Source: Lysobacter sp. BMK333-48F3 (GTDB taxonomy: Bacteria; Pseudomonadota; Gammaproteobacteria; Xanthomonadales; Xanthomonadaceae). Taken from it: DNA of 64,000 bases. Both the position numbers and the translations under genes were made by a program. The notes beneath the pieces are model-generated. The model made no database searches and had not been told where the DNA came from. It saw only the letters and a program-made list of their open reading frames with translations. Below, one piece after another: positions 17,888-27,635 of this stretch; the first letter of the stretch is position 1; every line of letters starts with the position of its first letter. The stretch spans positions 2,790,501 to 2,854,500 of the forward strand of contig NZ_JAIHOO010000001.1 in NCBI RefSeq assembly GCF_019733395.1. The letters are read 5' to 3'.

Positions 17888-18775
17888 ATGTCCGACCCGC
17901 TTTCTCCTGCCGCCGGCGCCGAGTCCGGCTGGTCGCTCTGGCCCGCGCCGGCCAAGCTGAACCTGTTCCTGCGCATCGTCGGCCGCCGCGCCGACGGCTA
18001 CCACCTGCTGCAGACCGTGTTCCGTCTCCTGGACTGGGGAGACAGCATCCGCCTGCGCCCGCGCAGCGACGGCCGGGTGGTGCGCCACGGCGGCTCGGTG
18101 GCCGGCGTCGCCGAGGCCGACGACCTCACCGTGCGCGCCGCGCGCTTGCTGCAAATGGAGTCCAATTGCGGCCAAGGCGCGGACATCGTCATCGAAAAAC
18201 GCATTCCGGCCGGCGGCGGTTTCGGCGGCGGTTCGTCCGACGCGGCGACTGTGCTGGTGGCCCTGGACGCGCTCTGGGGCACTGGCCTGGGGGTCGAGCG
18301 CCTGGCCGCGCTGGGCCTGCGCCTGGGCGCCGACGTGCCGGTGTTCGTGCGCGGCGACAACGCCTGGGCCGAGGGGGTGGGCGAGGATCTGCGCCCGATC
18401 GCGCTGGCCCCGGCCTGGTACGTGCTGGCCGATCCGGGCGTCCACGCCCCGACCGCGGCCCTGTTTCAATCGCCTGAATTGACGCGGGATGCTGCGCCCG
18501 CGACAATGTCGGACTTCGTTTCGGGTTCACCGCTCGGGAATGCGTTCGAGCCGGTGCTGCGTCAGCGCGAGGCCGCCGTCGAGGCCGCCTTCGCCGCCTT
18601 GTCGCGGATCGGTTCGCCACGCCTGACCGGGTCCGGCAGCGGCTGTTTCGTCGAATTCGCGACCCGCGAATCGGCGCAGGCGGCGCTGGCGGAACTGCCT
18701 TCCGGCCTGCGGGCCTGGACGGCCGGCGGCGCGGCGCATTCGCCGCTGCGCGACGCGCTCGAAGCAAAAACGTAA
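17888..18775 (+). CDS. ispE: 4-diphosphocytidyl-2-C-methyl-D-erythritol kinase
   Basis: A 295-residue GHMP kinase of the MEP isoprenoid pathway. It phosphorylates CDP-ME on the 2-hydroxyl. The start has [21 protein letters not shown], including the conserved Lys23. The ATP-binding glycine loop is [14 protein letters not shown] (107-120), and the catalytic Asp lies in LGADVPVF (Asp149). The C-terminal GHMP motif is [12 protein letters not shown]. It follows lolB after 47 bases and is followed by tRNA-Gln after 7 bases. Length is in the usual range (280-300). Confidence 0.95.
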   Translation: MSDPLSPAAGAESGWSLWPAPAKLNLFLRIVGRRADGYHLLQTVFRLLDWGDSIRLRPRSDGRVVRHGGSVAGVAEADDLTVRAARLLQMESNCGQGADIVIEKRIPAGGGFGGGSSDAATVLVALDALWGTGLGVERLAALGLRLGADVPVFVRGDNAWAEGVGEDLRPIALAPAWYVLADPGVHAPTAALFQSPELTRDAAPATMSDFVSGSPLGNAFEPVLRQREAAVEAAFAALSRIGSPRLTGSGSGCFVEFATRESAQAALAELPSGLRAWTAGGAAHSPLRDALEAKT

Positions 18776-18782
18776 ACCGCAC

Positions 18783-18859
18783 AGGGGCGTCGCCAAGTGG
18801 CCCAAGGCACCGGGTTTTGATCCCGGCATTCGTAGGTTCGAATCCTACCGCCCCTGCCA
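18783..18859 (+). tRNA. tRNA-Gln (anticodon TTG)
   Basis: A complete cloverleaf: acceptor stem AGGGGCG pairs with CGCCCCT, discriminator G, and CCA encoded. The anticodon stem CCGGG/CCCGG encloses the loop TT-TTG-AT, with the anticodon at 18817-18819. The T arm contains GTTCGAATC. It lies between ispE and prs, as in other xanthomonads. Confidence 0.97.
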
Positions 18860-18870
18860 GTGTTACCCGC

Positions 18871-18947
18871 GGGATTGGAGATTTGGGATTCGGGATTCGC
18901 AGGACGCGCGCCTGTTGATTCCCGAATCCCAAATCCCGAATCCCGGC
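18871..18947. repeat. GGGATT-type palindrome between tRNA-Gln and prs
   Basis: The left arm (18871-18900) consists of GGGATT/GGAGATTT/GGGATTCGGGATTC units, and the right arm (18917-18947) of GATTCCCGAATCCC units. They can form a long hairpin. It belongs to the same family as the elements beside hemA, rplY, ychF, rplJ, rpoB, rpoC and tuf2. Confidence 0.75.
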
Positions 18948-18986
18948 TACAACGCCGCCCGGTCAGAGCGAAGCGGAGTAAAGACA

Positions 18987-19946
18987 GTGCAAAACGATCG
19001 CAACCTGTTGGTGTTCAGCGGCAACGCCAACCGTCCGCTTGCTGCAGCGGTGTGCAAGGAGCTCGGCATCCGGCTCGGCAAGGCCCTTGTGGGCCGCTTC
19101 TCCGACGGCGAAGTGCAGGTCGAGATCGAAGAGAACGTGCGTCGTCAGGAAGTATTCGTCATTCAGCCGACGAACGCGCCGACGGCCGAGAACTTCATGG
19201 AGCTGCTGGTCCTGATCGACGCGCTCAAGCGCGCCTCGGTGGCCAGCGTGACCGCGGTGGTGCCGTACTTCGGCTACGCCCGCCAGGATCGCCGCCCGCG
19301 CTCCTCGCGCGTGCCGATCACGGCCAAGGTCGCGGCCAAGATGTTCGGCGCGGTCGGCGCCGACCGGGTGCTCACGGTCGATCTGCATGCGGATCAGATC
19401 CAGGGCTTCTTCGACATCCCGGTCGACAACGTCTACGCCTCGCCGCTGCTGCTCGCCGACATCTGGCGCGCGCACGGCACCGACAACCTGATCGTCGTGT
19501 CCCCGGACGTCGGCGGCGTGGTGCGCGCCCGCGCGATCGCCAAGCGCCTGGACGACGCGGACCTGGCGATCATCGACAAGCGCCGCCCGCGCGCCAACGT
19601 CGCCACGGTGATGAACATCATCGGCGACGTGTCGGGCAAGACCTGCGTGCTGGTCGACGACATCGTCGACACCGCCGGCACCCTGTGCGCCGCCGCGGCG
19701 GCGCTCAAGGCGCAGGGCGCGCAGAAGGTCGTGGCCTACTGCACCCACCCGGTGCTGTCGGGCGCGGCCATCGACAACGTGACCAAGTCGCAGTTGGACG
19801 AGCTGGTGGTGACCGACACCATCCCGCTGACCGCCGCGGCCCGCGCCACCGGCCGCATCCGCCAGCTCAGCGTCGCCGAGCTGCTGGCCGAAACGATCCG
19901 CCGCATCGCCTTCGGCGAGTCGGTCAGCTCGTTGTACGTCGACTGA
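18987..19946 (+). CDS. prs: Ribose-phosphate pyrophosphokinase
   Basis: A 319-residue class I PRPP synthetase, which makes PRPP from ribose-5-phosphate and ATP for nucleotide, His, Trp and NAD synthesis. Motifs are [23 protein letters not shown], the flexible-loop [12 protein letters not shown] (93-104), [12 protein letters not shown] (131-142) and the PRPP-binding loop [10 protein letters not shown] (223-232). The start is GTG at 18987, preceded by GGAG 9 bases upstream. The upstream in-frame ATG at 18915 lies inside a palindromic repeat and would add a non-family N-terminus. Length is normal (315-320). Confidence 0.96.
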   Translation: MQNDRNLLVFSGNANRPLAAAVCKELGIRLGKALVGRFSDGEVQVEIEENVRRQEVFVIQPTNAPTAENFMELLVLIDALKRASVASVTAVVPYFGYARQDRRPRSSRVPITAKVAAKMFGAVGADRVLTVDLHADQIQGFFDIPVDNVYASPLLLADIWRAHGTDNLIVVSPDVGGVVRARAIAKRLDDADLAIIDKRRPRANVATVMNIIGDVSGKTCVLVDDIVDTAGTLCAAAAALKAQGAQKVVAYCTHPVLSGAAIDNVTKSQLDELVVTDTIPLTAAARATGRIRQLSVAELLAETIRRIAFGESVSSLYVD

Positions 19947-20039
19947 TCCGGGAGCCGGGAGCGGGGAATCGGGAATCGTAAAAGCAGCTGCGGCGCGAGC
20001 GCTCTACCGATTCCCGATTCGCCATTCCCGATTCCCAGC
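19947..20039. repeat. GGGAAT-type palindrome between prs and rplY
   Basis: The left arm (19947-19979, GGGGAATCGGGAATCG units) and the right arm (about 20005-20039, CGATTCCCGATTC and CCATTCCCGATTCCC) can pair around a 25-base loop. The left arm starts immediately after the prs stop codon. The element could act as a transcript end or an RNase barrier for prs. Confidence 0.75.
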
Positions 20040-20119
20040 TTCAAAGGCTCACCTGGTCGCGGGTGAGTCTCCCAGCCGCCGCGAGGCGGTTCTAACGCTG
20101 TAAAACCGAGTAAACGCAA

Positions 20120-20779
20120 ATGTCCGAACACATCATCAAGGCCACTGGCCGCAACGTCGAGGGGAAGGGTGCGAGCCGCCGCCTGCGTCGTGCCGCCAGC
20201 ATCCCGGCCATCGTCTACGGCGGCGAAGCCGCTCCGCAGCCGATCCAGCTCGACCACGAAAAGATCTGGCTGGCCAGCCAGCACGAGTGGTTCTACTCCT
20301 CGATCCTGAGCCTGGATCTGGACGGCAAGGTGCAGCAGGTCCTGCTGCGCGACATGCAGCGCCATCCGTTCAAGCAGATCATCATGCACCTGGACTTCCA
20401 GCGCGTCGACGCCAACCAGGCGCTGCGCGTGGCCGTGCCGCTGCACTTCCTCAACGAAGACAAGTCGCCGGCCGGCAAGTCCGCCGACGTCGTGGTCACC
20501 CACGAGCTCAACGAAGTCGAAGTCAGCTGCCTGCCGAAGGATCTGCCGGAGTTCATCGAGGTCGACCTGTCGGCGCTCAAGGTCGGCGACATCGTCCACC
20601 TGTCCGAGCTCAAGCTGCCGGCCGGCGTGGAAATCCCCGAGCTGAAGCTGGGCAAGGAACACGACGTCGCCGTCGTGATCGCCAAGCACGGCAAGGAAGA
20701 GGCCGTCTCCGACGCCGAGGCCCCGGCCGCCGAAGTGCCGGCCGCCAAGGTCTCGAAGAAGGACGAAGACAAGAAGTGA
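20120..20779 (+). CDS. rplY: 50S ribosomal protein L25, long (CTC/TL5) form
   Basis: A 219-residue long-form L25 that binds 5S rRNA. Residues 1-95 are the L25 domain (GRNVEGKGASRRLRRAASIPAIVYGG, and LLRDMQRHPFKQIIMHLDFQRV). Residues 96-185 are the CTC beta domain (VVTHELNEVEVSCLPKDLPEFIEVDLSALKVGDIVHLSEL). The end is an Ala/Glu/Lys-rich tail that is probably disordered. E. coli has only the short 94-residue version. The gene precedes pth, a widely conserved pairing, and is 59 bases from it. Confidence 0.95.
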   Translation: MSEHIIKATGRNVEGKGASRRLRRAASIPAIVYGGEAAPQPIQLDHEKIWLASQHEWFYSSILSLDLDGKVQQVLLRDMQRHPFKQIIMHLDFQRVDANQALRVAVPLHFLNEDKSPAGKSADVVVTHELNEVEVSCLPKDLPEFIEVDLSALKVGDIVHLSELKLPAGVEIPELKLGKEHDVAVVIAKHGKEEAVSDAEAPAAEVPAAKVSKKDEDKK

Positions 20780-20838
20780 TCGCAGGCCTGCGCGCCCCGA
20801 CGGGCGCGCCGGTTCGCGTTCGCGGATTGTCTTGATCC

Positions 20839-21420
20839 ATGGCGGGACTGCGCCTGATCGTCGGCCTGGGGAATCCCGGCGCCGAATACACCCGGACCCG
20901 GCACAACGCCGGGTTTTGGTTTGTGGACGCCCTGAACGAAAAGTTCGGCGGCCGCTTCGGCCTGGAGTCCAAGCTGTTCGGCGAAACCTCGAAGGTCGAG
21001 ATCGCCGGCCGTCCGGTCTGGCTGCTCAAGCCGGCCACCTTCATGAACCTCTCCGGCAAATCGGTAGCCGCGGCGCTGCGCTACTGGAAGATCGAGCCGG
21101 ACGAGGCGCTGCTGGCGCACGACGAGCTCGACCTGGCGCCGGGCACGGCGCGGCTCAAGTTCGACGGCGGCCACGGCGGCCAGAACGGCCTGCGCGACAC
21201 CGTCCAGCACCTGGGTCACGGCAAGTTCCACCGCCTGCGCCTGGGCATCGGCCATCCCGGCCACAAGGACAAGGTCACCCCGTGGGTGCTCGGCCGTCCC
21301 GGCAAGGACGACGAGGCCACGATTCTGCGCGCCATCGACGACGCCATCGACGTCGTGCCGCTGGCCGTGCAGGGCAATTTCCTGGACGCGATGACGCGTC
21401 TGCACACCCCTCGGGCGTGA
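20839..21420 (+). CDS. pth: Peptidyl-tRNA hydrolase
   Basis: A 193-residue enzyme that recycles tRNA from peptidyl-tRNAs dropped by ribosomes. The catalytic His22 lies in TRTRHNAGFWFVD, Asn12 in LGNPGAEY, Asn70 in KPATFMNLSGKSV, and Asp95 in HDELDLAPG, all at the positions expected from E. coli Pth. The glycine-rich GGHGGQNGLRD loop follows. Full length for the family. It lies between rplY and ychF, a neighbourhood common in proteobacteria. Confidence 0.97.
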   Translation: MAGLRLIVGLGNPGAEYTRTRHNAGFWFVDALNEKFGGRFGLESKLFGETSKVEIAGRPVWLLKPATFMNLSGKSVAAALRYWKIEPDEALLAHDELDLAPGTARLKFDGGHGGQNGLRDTVQHLGHGKFHRLRLGIGHPGHKDKVTPWVLGRPGKDDEATILRAIDDAIDVVPLAVQGNFLDAMTRLHTPRA

Positions 21421-21498
21421 ATCGGGAATGGGGAACCGGGAATCGGCTCGGCCGTTCCGCTTTTCTCCATTCCCGATTCTCGACTCCCTATTCCCGGA
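21421..21498. repeat. GGGAAT-type palindrome between pth and ychF
   Basis: The left arm (21421-21446) begins directly after the pth stop codon with ATCGGGAATGGGGAACCGGGAAT. The right arm (21464-21498) is CCATTCCCGATTC, CGACTCCCTATTCCCGG. The whole 87-base spacer between pth and ychF is little more than this element, whose right end abuts the ychF leader. Confidence 0.75.
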
Positions 21499-21507
21499 CC
21501 TGAAGCC

Positions 21508-22599
21508 ATGGGCATCAAATGCGGCATCGTCGGCCTGCCCAACGTCGGCAAGTCGACCCTCTTCAACGCGCTGACCAAGGCGGGCATCGCCGCGGCCAAC
21601 TTCCCGTTCTGCACCATCGAGCCGAACGTCGGCGCGGTGCCGGTGCCGGATCCGCGCCTCAACGCGCTGGCCGAGATCGTCAAGCCGCAGAAGCTGATCC
21701 CGACCGCGGTCGAGTTCGTCGACATCGCCGGCCTGGTCGCCGGCGCGGCCAGCGGCCAGGGCCTGGGCAACAAGTTCCTGGCCCACATCCGCGAGGTCGA
21801 CGCGATCACCCACGTGGTGCGCTGCTTCGAGCACCCGGACGTGATCCACGTCAACAACAAGGTCGACCCGATCGCCGACATCGAGACCATCGACACCGAG
21901 CTGGCCCTGGCCGACCTGGAGAGCGTCGAGAAGGCCCTGCAGCGCGCCGAGCGCTCGGCCAAGACCGGCGACAAGGAGGCGGTGGCGCGCAAGGAGATCC
22001 TCGGCCGGGTCCGCACCGGCCTGGACGCCGGCAAGCCGGCCCGCGCGCTGGATCTGTCCGAGGACGACAAGGCCGCCCTGCGCGACCTGTTCCTGCTGAC
22101 CCTCAAGCCGGTCATGTACGTGGCCAACGTGCTCGAGGACGGGTTCGAGAACAACCCGCACCTGGACGCCGTGCGCGCCCGCGCGGTGACCGAGGGCGCC
22201 CAGGTGGTGCCGATCTCGGCGGCGATCGAGGAAGAGCTGAGCCAGCTCGACGACGACGACCGCGACGCCTTCCTGACCGACCTGGGCCTGGACGAGCCGG
22301 GCCTGAACCGCCTGATCCGCGCCGGCTACGCCCTGCTCGGGCTGCAGACCTACTTCACCGCCGGGGTCAAGGAAGTCCGCGCCTGGACGGTCCGGGCCGG
22401 TTCGACCGCGCCGCAGGCCGCCGCGGTCATCCATACCGACTTCGAGAAGGGCTTCATCCGCGCCGAAACCATCGCCTACGACGATTTCATCAAGTACAAG
22501 GGCGAGGCCGGCGCCCGCGACGCCGGGCGCCTGCGCCTGGAAGGCAAGGAATATCGCGTCCAGGAAGGCGATGTGTTGCACTTCCGGTTCAATGTTTGA
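21508..22599 (+). CDS. ychF: Redox-regulated ATPase YchF (Obg family)
   Basis: A 363-residue OLA1/YchF P-loop protein. The G1 loop is [15 protein letters not shown] at residues 8-22. Switch motifs [15 protein letters not shown] ([19 protein letters not shown]) and [20 protein letters not shown] follow. A coiled-coil insertion is present, then the C-terminal TGS domain ([39 protein letters not shown]). The family hydrolyses ATP rather than GTP and associates with ribosomes; it is a negative regulator of oxidative stress responses in E. coli. Length is identical to the E. coli protein. Confidence 0.96.
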   Translation: MGIKCGIVGLPNVGKSTLFNALTKAGIAAANFPFCTIEPNVGAVPVPDPRLNALAEIVKPQKLIPTAVEFVDIAGLVAGAASGQGLGNKFLAHIREVDAITHVVRCFEHPDVIHVNNKVDPIADIETIDTELALADLESVEKALQRAERSAKTGDKEAVARKEILGRVRTGLDAGKPARALDLSEDDKAALRDLFLLTLKPVMYVANVLEDGFENNPHLDAVRARAVTEGAQVVPISAAIEEELSQLDDDDRDAFLTDLGLDEPGLNRLIRAGYALLGLQTYFTAGVKEVRAWTVRAGSTAPQAAAVIHTDFEKGFIRAETIAYDDFIKYKGEAGARDAGRLRLEGKEYRVQEGDVLHFRFNV

Positions 22600-22695
22600 G
22601 TAGACTGTGCGGCCTCGCGCGGCGGCCCGGTTTCGGGCGCCGGGCAGGGCGGCCGGCGACGGCGGCGGTTCCGAAAAAGTTTGCGTGAAAACGCG

Positions 22696-22725
22696 TTGAC
22701 AAGTCGGAAATCGCACGCCAGAATT
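22696..22725 (+). promoter_or_regulatory. Sigma70-type promoter for the tRNA-Tyr/Gly/Thr - tuf operon
   Basis: A perfect -35 box TTGACA (22696-22701) is followed by an 18-base spacer and a -10-like AGAATT (22720-22725). Transcription would begin near 22732, just 5 bases ahead of tRNA-Tyr. A strong promoter here fits the known tRNA-tufB operon of proteobacteria. Confidence 0.7.
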
Positions 22726-22736
22726 ACGGGCTCTTC

Positions 22737-22822
22737 GGAGGGATACCCAAGCGGCCAACGGGGGCAGACTGTAAATCTGCTGGCTCACGCCTTCGGTGGT
22801 TCGAATCCACCTCCCTCCACCA
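22737..22822 (+). tRNA. tRNA-Tyr (anticodon GTA)
   Basis: A type II tRNA with a long variable arm. The acceptor stem GGAGGGA pairs with TCCCTCC, the discriminator is A, and CCA is encoded. The anticodon stem GCAGA/TCTGC encloses CT-GTA-AA, with the anticodon at 22771-22773. The T arm has GGTTCGAATCC. It is the first of three tRNAs ahead of tuf. Confidence 0.97.
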
Positions 22823-22942
22823 GTTTCAACGCGACGATCGGCGGTAAGATTCGGCGCGGCGCTTCAAGCGGGTTTCAAAGCCGGTTTGAAGCAAGCAAGT
22901 TTGAAGTAAGCAAGTTCCAACGCTGTAACGGCAGTACGCGGC

Positions 22943-23016
<74 letters not shown>

Positions 23017-23060
23017 TTGAATCGCCGCCGCAGCGCGCCGTAACAGTCACCGAGTTTCAT

Positions 23061-23136
23061 GCTCACGTAGCTCAGTCGGTAGAGCACCTCCTTGGTAAGG
23101 AGGAGGTCGAAGGTTCGATTCCTTTCGTGAGCACCA
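23061..23136 (+). tRNA. tRNA-Thr (anticodon GGT)
   Basis: The acceptor stem GCTCACG pairs with CGTGAGC, the discriminator is A, and CCA is encoded. The anticodon arm is CCTCC-TT-GGT-AA-GGAGG, with the anticodon at 23094-23096. It lies 71 bases before the tuf start, the same order (Tyr, Gly, Thr, tuf) as in E. coli. Confidence 0.97.
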
Positions 23137-23207
23137 TTCACTGCAGTACCGGCTGCTTTACCACCAGCCACCGCAACACTTAGACCCACATACGAGAAGC
23201 GACAGCC

Positions 23208-24398
23208 ATGGCCAAGGGTAAATTCGAGCGCACCAAGCCGCACGTGAACGTCGGCACGATCGGTCACGTCGACCACGGCAAGACCACGCTGACGGCCGCT
23301 CTGACCAAGGTCGGCGCCGAGCGTTTCGGTGGCGAATTCAAGGCGTACGACGCGATCGACGCGGCGCCGGAAGAAAAGGCTCGCGGCATCACGATCTCGA
23401 CCGCGCACGTGGAATACGAATCGGCCGTGCGCCACTACGCGCACGTCGACTGCCCGGGCCACGCCGACTACGTGAAGAACATGATCACCGGTGCGGCGCA
23501 GATGGACGGCGCGATCCTGGTGTGCTCGGCCGCTGACGGCCCGATGCCGCAGACCCGCGAACACATCCTGCTGTCGCGTCAGGTCGGCGTGCCGTACATC
23601 GTCGTGTTCCTGAACAAGGCCGACATGGTCGACGACGCCGAGCTGCTCGAGCTGGTCGAGATGGAAGTGCGCGAGCTGCTGACCAAGTACGAGTTCCCGG
23701 GCGACGACACCCCGATCATCCACGGTTCGGCCCGTCTGGCGCTGGAAGGCGACCAGAGCGAAATCGGCGTGCCGGCGATCCTGAAGCTGGTCGACGCGCT
23801 GGACACCTTCATTCCGGAGCCGGAGCGCGCGATCGACAAGCCGTTCCTGATGCCGGTGGAAGACGTGTTCTCGATCTCGGGCCGCGGCACCGTGGTGACC
23901 GGCCGTATCGAGCGCGGCATCATCAAGGTGGGCGACGAAATCGAAATCGTCGGCATCCGCCCGACCCAGAAGACCACGGTCACCGGCGTCGAAATGTTCC
24001 GCAAGCTGCTGGACCAGGGTCAGGCGGGCGACAACGCCGGCCTGCTGCTGCGCGGCACCAAGCGCGACGACGTCGAGCGCGGCCAGGTGCTGGCCAAGCC
24101 GGGTTCGATCACCCCGCACACCGAGTTCGAAGCCGAAGTGTACGTGCTGTCGAAGGACGAAGGCGGCCGCCACACCCCGTTCTTCAAGGGCTACCGTCCG
24201 CAGTTCTACTTCCGCACCACCGACATCACCGGTGCGGTGACCCTGCCGGAAGGCGTCGAGATGGTCATGCCGGGCGACAACATCAAGATGGTCGTGCAGC
24301 TGATCAACCCGGTGGCGATGGACGAAGGCCTGCGCTTCGCGATCCGCGAAGGCGGCCGTACCGTCGGCGCCGGCGTGGTGGCCAAGATCATCAAGTAA
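23208..24398 (+). CDS. tuf: Elongation factor Tu, copy 1
   Basis: A 396-residue EF-Tu, the GTPase that brings aminoacyl-tRNA to the ribosome. The G1 loop is GHVDHGKTT (19-27), followed by [12 protein letters not shown] (G3) and the NKAD G4 motif. Domains 2 and 3 are complete and end in VVAKIIK. The protein is identical to the second EF-Tu at 41241. The two DNA sequences seem to differ only at codon 2 (GCC here, GCT there) and at an Ala codon near the end (GCC here, GCG there). It is co-transcribed with three tRNAs upstream and is followed by tRNA-Trp, secE and nusG. Confidence 0.98.
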   Translation: MAKGKFERTKPHVNVGTIGHVDHGKTTLTAALTKVGAERFGGEFKAYDAIDAAPEEKARGITISTAHVEYESAVRHYAHVDCPGHADYVKNMITGAAQMDGAILVCSAADGPMPQTREHILLSRQVGVPYIVVFLNKADMVDDAELLELVEMEVRELLTKYEFPGDDTPIIHGSARLALEGDQSEIGVPAILKLVDALDTFIPEPERAIDKPFLMPVEDVFSISGRGTVVTGRIERGIIKVGDEIEIVGIRPTQKTTVTGVEMFRKLLDQGQAGDNAGLLLRGTKRDDVERGQVLAKPGSITPHTEFEAEVYVLSKDEGGRHTPFFKGYRPQFYFRTTDITGAVTLPEGVEMVMPGDNIKMVVQLINPVAMDEGLRFAIREGGRTVGAGVVAKIIK

Positions 24399-24441
24399 TA
24401 GCTGTATCGCGGCGGCCTTCGGGTCGCCGCAAGCCGCGAAC

Positions 24442-24475
24442 GGCGGGCCGGCAACCCGGTCCGCCTTCGTTGTTT
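24442..24475 (+). terminator. Probable terminator after tuf copy 1
   Basis: A 10-base-pair stem (GGCGGGCCGG with CCGGTCCGCC, one G-T pair) with a four-base loop is followed by TTCGTTGTTT. A smaller GC-rich hairpin (24409-24430) precedes it. It would separate the tuf transcript from the tRNA-Trp - secE - nusG unit. Confidence 0.7.
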
Positions 24476-24546
24476 GCAACACCCGTCAACCGGCCGCCGG
24501 CCGCCCCCTTGCGGTGCGCCGAATCGGGCCTAAGATTTCAAGACGT

Positions 24547-24622
<76 letters not shown>

Positions 24623-24719
24623 CTCGTTACCGAGCCGTGTCGGACGACCCGGCGACTGGATAGCTATTGAAAGGGCCGCGCAGGGATGGGCGGGCTTTCG
24701 CGAGGGAATCGCCCCGAGA

Positions 24720-25100
24720 ATGAACAGCAAGGCCGAACAAACCAAATCCGGCGGCGGTGCCGGCGATATCGCCAAGTACGCAGTGGCCCTGTTGCTCGCG
24801 GCCGGCGGCGTGTTCGCCTACCTGTGGTTCGAGAACTGGAGCGGTCCGTTGCGCGCTGGCGCGGTCGTGGCCGGCCTGCTCGCGGGCGCCGCGGTGTTCA
24901 TGCTGACCGCCAAGGGCGCGCAGACCCGCGAATTCCTGTCCGAATCCCGCTTCGAACTGCGCAAGGTCGTCTGGCCGACCCGCGACGAAGCGCTGAAGAC
25001 CACCTGGGTGGTCATGATCGCCGTCGCGATCCTTAGCCTGATCCTGTCCGGTTTCGATTACCTGATCCAGGCCGCGGTCAAGTTCCTGCTGTCGCGTTAA
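24720..25100 (+). CDS. secE: Preprotein translocase subunit SecE
   Basis: A 126-residue SecE of the three-helix gammaproteobacterial type, which clamps the SecY channel. Membrane segments are at about residues 19-37 ([18 protein letters not shown]), 45-63 ([18 protein letters not shown]) and 99-120 ([18 protein letters not shown]). The conserved cytoplasmic amphipathic helix before segment 3 reads [20 protein letters not shown] (77-96). nusG starts 13 bases downstream, the universal secE-nusG pairing. Confidence 0.95.
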   Translation: MNSKAEQTKSGGGAGDIAKYAVALLLAAGGVFAYLWFENWSGPLRAGAVVAGLLAGAAVFMLTAKGAQTREFLSESRFELRKVVWPTRDEALKTTWVVMIAVAILSLILSGFDYLIQAAVKFLLSR

Positions 25101-25113
25101 GGAGACGACCGAC

Positions 25114-25689
25114 GTGAATTCTCACGAAAACAAGCGCTGGTACGTGGTCCACGCGTACTCCGGATTCGAGAAGTCGGTGGCGCAGGCGCTGCGCGACCGC
25201 ATCGTTCGTTTCGAAATGCAGGACCGCTTCGGCGACGTCCTGGTCCCGACCGAAGAGGTCGTGGAGATGCGTTCCGGCCAGAAGCGCCGTTCCGAACGCA
25301 AGTTCTTCCCGGGCTACGTCCTGGTCCAGATCGCCACCCACGACGAAGCCGGGATTCCGCGCATCGACAGCGAGAGCTGGCATCTGATCAAGGAAACCCC
25401 GAAGGTCATGGGTTTCATCGGCGGCACCGCCGACCGCCCGTTGCCGATCCAGGACAACGAGGCCGACCGTATCCTGCAGCGCGTTCAGGAAGGCGTCGAG
25501 AAGCCGCGTCCGAAGGTGCTGTTCGAGGCCGGCGAGATGGTCCGGGTCATCGACGGCCCGTTCGTCGACTTCAACGGCGTGGTCGAGGAAATCAACTACG
25601 AGAAGAGCCGCCTGCGCGTCGCGGTGCTGATCTTCGGCCGTTCGACCCCGGTCGAGCTGGAATTCGGCCAGGTCGAAAAGGCGACCTGA
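25114..25689 (+). CDS. nusG: Transcription termination/antitermination factor NusG
   Basis: A 191-residue NusG. The N-terminal NGN domain ([19 protein letters not shown] at 9-27, [10 protein letters not shown] at 63-72) contacts RNA polymerase. The C-terminal KOW domain (138-165, [18 protein letters not shown]) binds Rho or S10. It starts with GTG, preceded by a GGAGACGACC ribosome-binding site. Length is close to E. coli (181). It follows secE, and the L11 operon begins about 260 bases downstream. Confidence 0.97.
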   Translation: MNSHENKRWYVVHAYSGFEKSVAQALRDRIVRFEMQDRFGDVLVPTEEVVEMRSGQKRRSERKFFPGYVLVQIATHDEAGIPRIDSESWHLIKETPKVMGFIGGTADRPLPIQDNEADRILQRVQEGVEKPRPKVLFEAGEMVRVIDGPFVDFNGVVEEINYEKSRLRVAVLIFGRSTPVELEFGQVEKAT

Positions 25690-25695
25690 GCCCGG

Positions 25696-25716
25696 CCGGC
25701 CTTCGGGCCGGTTTCT
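25696..25716 (+). terminator. Possible terminator after nusG
   Basis: The stem CCGGCC/GGCCGG closed by a stable TTCG tetraloop (25696-25711) is followed by TTTCT. The T tract is short, so termination may be partial. It lies 7 bases past the nusG stop. Confidence 0.5.
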
Positions 25717-25720
25717 GGGC

Positions 25721-25747
25721 TGCACAGCCCAAAAAATCTGATATAGT
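25721..25747 (+). promoter_or_regulatory. Candidate promoter of the rplKAJL operon
   Basis: TGCACA (25721-25726) and TATAGT (25742-25747) are spaced by 15 bases just after the nusG hairpin. The local sequence is the only AT-rich stretch before rplK. The leader to rplK would be about 200 bases with no gene. The spacing is short for a sigma70 promoter, hence the moderate confidence. Confidence 0.45.
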
Positions 25748-25952
25748 GTGCGGCTCGCTACCCTGGTTGTGGCGAGCTTTGCCTGTTCAGCCATTCCGAA
25801 TCCTGGTTCAGGTTTCCCTGGTCCAGGGGAGGGCGGCAGGCGGGAAAGCCCGGTTTCAGCGGGCGCAGCATTCAAACGCGATGCCGGAACGCGCGATTTC
25901 CGGCCCGATGGGGAGCCTGCGGTCAAGGCGCTAGCACCCGGAGAGCACATCA

Positions 25953-26381
25953 ATGGCAAAGAAAGTAGTCGGCTATATCAAGCTGCAGGTCAAGGCCGGT
26001 CAGGCCAACCCCTCGCCGCCGGTCGGTCCTGCGCTGGGTCAGCGCGGCCTGAACATCATGGAGTTCTGCAAGGCGTTCAACGCCGCGACCTCCAAGCTCG
26101 AGCCGGGTCTGCCGACCCCGGTCATCATCACGGCCTACTCGGACCGTACCTTCACCTTCGTCACCAAGTCGACCCCGGCTTCGGTGCTGCTGAAGAAGGC
26201 CGCCGGCATCACCTCGGGCTCCAAGCGTCCGAACACCGAGAAGGTGGGCAAGGTCACCCGCGCCCAGCTCGAAGCCATCGCCAAGCAGAAGGAAGCCGAC
26301 CTGACGGCGGCCGACCTGGATGCGGCGGTGAAGACGATTGCGGGTTCGGCCCGCAGCATGGGCCTGGTGGTGGAGGGTTAA
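25953..26381 (+). CDS. rplK: 50S ribosomal protein L11
   Basis: A 142-residue L11, part of the GTPase-associated centre on 23S rRNA. The N-terminal domain has the proline-rich [24 protein letters not shown] that switches on factor binding and contacts thiostrepton. The C-terminal RNA-binding domain ends [12 protein letters not shown]. Same length as in E. coli. rplA begins 3 bases after the stop, so the two are tightly coupled. Confidence 0.98.
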   Translation: MAKKVVGYIKLQVKAGQANPSPPVGPALGQRGLNIMEFCKAFNAATSKLEPGLPTPVIITAYSDRTFTFVTKSTPASVLLKKAAGITSGSKRPNTEKVGKVTRAQLEAIAKQKEADLTAADLDAAVKTIAGSARSMGLVVEG

Positions 26382-26384
26382 GAC

Positions 26385-27083
26385 ATGGCGATGACCAAGC
26401 GCGAAAAAGCAATCAAGGCTGCCGTGGTTCCGGGCAAGGCCTATCCGTTCGAAGAAGCGGTGAAGATCGTCAAGACCGCCACCAAGGCCAAGTTCGTCGA
26501 GTCCGTCGACGTCTCCGTCCGTCTGGGCGTGGACGCGAAGAAGTCCGACCAGCAGGTGCGCGGCTCGACCGTGCTGCCGGCCGGCACCGGCAAGAGCGTG
26601 CGCGTGGCGGTGTTCGCCCCGGCGGGCGCCAAGGCCGACGAAGCCCTGGCCGCCGGCGCCGAAGCCGTCGGTATGGACGACCTGGCCGAGAAGATGCAGG
26701 CCGGCGACCTGAACTACGACGTCGTCATCGCGACCCCGGACGCCATGCGCGTGGTCGGTAAGCTCGGCCAGGTGCTGGGCCCGCGCGGCCTGATGCCGAA
26801 CCCGAAGGTCGGCACCGTCTCGCCGAACCCGGCCGAAGCGGTCAAGAACGCCAAGGGCGGCCAGGTGCGCTACCGCACCGACAAGGCCGGCATCATCCAC
26901 TGCACCATCGGCAAGGTCTCGTTCGAAGACGGCTCGCTGAAGGACAACCTGCAGGCGCTGCTGCTCGACCTGATCAAGGCCAAGCCGTCCGCCGCCAAGG
27001 GCCAGTACCTGCAGAAGATCTCGATCAGCTCGACCATGGGTCCGGGCGTGATCGTCGATCAGACCTCGCTGACCTTGAAGTGA
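26385..27083 (+). CDS. rplA: 50S ribosomal protein L1
   Basis: A 232-residue L1, which forms the mobile L1 stalk and, in E. coli, represses its own operon by binding the rplK leader. Signature segments include [36 protein letters not shown] and the C-terminal [12 protein letters not shown]. Full length. It is followed by a gap of 552 bases before rplJ, longer than in most relatives. Confidence 0.98.
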   Translation: MAMTKREKAIKAAVVPGKAYPFEEAVKIVKTATKAKFVESVDVSVRLGVDAKKSDQQVRGSTVLPAGTGKSVRVAVFAPAGAKADEALAAGAEAVGMDDLAEKMQAGDLNYDVVIATPDAMRVVGKLGQVLGPRGLMPNPKVGTVSPNPAEAVKNAKGGQVRYRTDKAGIIHCTIGKVSFEDGSLKDNLQALLLDLIKAKPSAAKGQYLQKISISSTMGPGVIVDQTSLTLK

Positions 27084-27635
27084 CGCATCGGCGCGCTCGC
27101 GCCTAGCGCGAGCGCCTTTGCCGACGCGTCATCCCCGCGAAAGCGGGGATCCAGAGCCGCCGAACTCTGGCCGCAAGCGACGAATCCGGACTCTCGCGAC
27201 CGCGAGCGTCCAACGAAACAAAAGGCGAACGGCGATCCACCGCCGCCAGCCGAAACTTTTGAGGGCAATCGCCCAGGGGAAACCCGAAGCGATCGCCGTC
27301 AAAGACCGCAGGCGCGGTCGCGCGAGCATCGATGACGGGCATGGAAGCTCGACACGGCAGGGAGTCGCCGTCGATGCAAGCAAGACCGCTTAATTCGGAC
27401 TCTTCGGAGCCGGGCCGGCGTAGATGGTGCCGCCCCTGGAATCTTTTTCAGGAAAGGCCACCACCCGGGATGCCCACGGGCGTCCCCGGCGACAAGGATC
27501 CGTCGCCGCCCAGGACCGCAAGCGGCAGGAGCCGTGAGCGGAATAGAAGGAGCGGGGAGTTGGAGAAGCGGAACAGGGAATCGCAAAGCGAGTCCCGAAA
27601 CCCGAGTCCCAAGTCCCGGCTTTAGGAGGAGTGCA
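27084..27635. repeat. Long rplA-rplJ spacer with repeats
   Basis: I find no gene here. The spacer starts with a 9-base-pair hairpin (27094-27114, CGCTCGCGC/GCGCGAGCG) soon after the rplA stop. Next is a compact palindrome CCCCGCGAAAGCGGGG within a GTCATCCCC...GGATCCAG unit (27128-27153), a sequence dispersed widely in proteobacterial genomes. A degenerate GGGAAT-type palindrome (about 27550-27622) ends just ahead of the rplJ ribosome-binding site. The L10 autoregulatory leader and a promoter for rplJL could lie between them, but I cannot delimit them. Confidence 0.6.
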
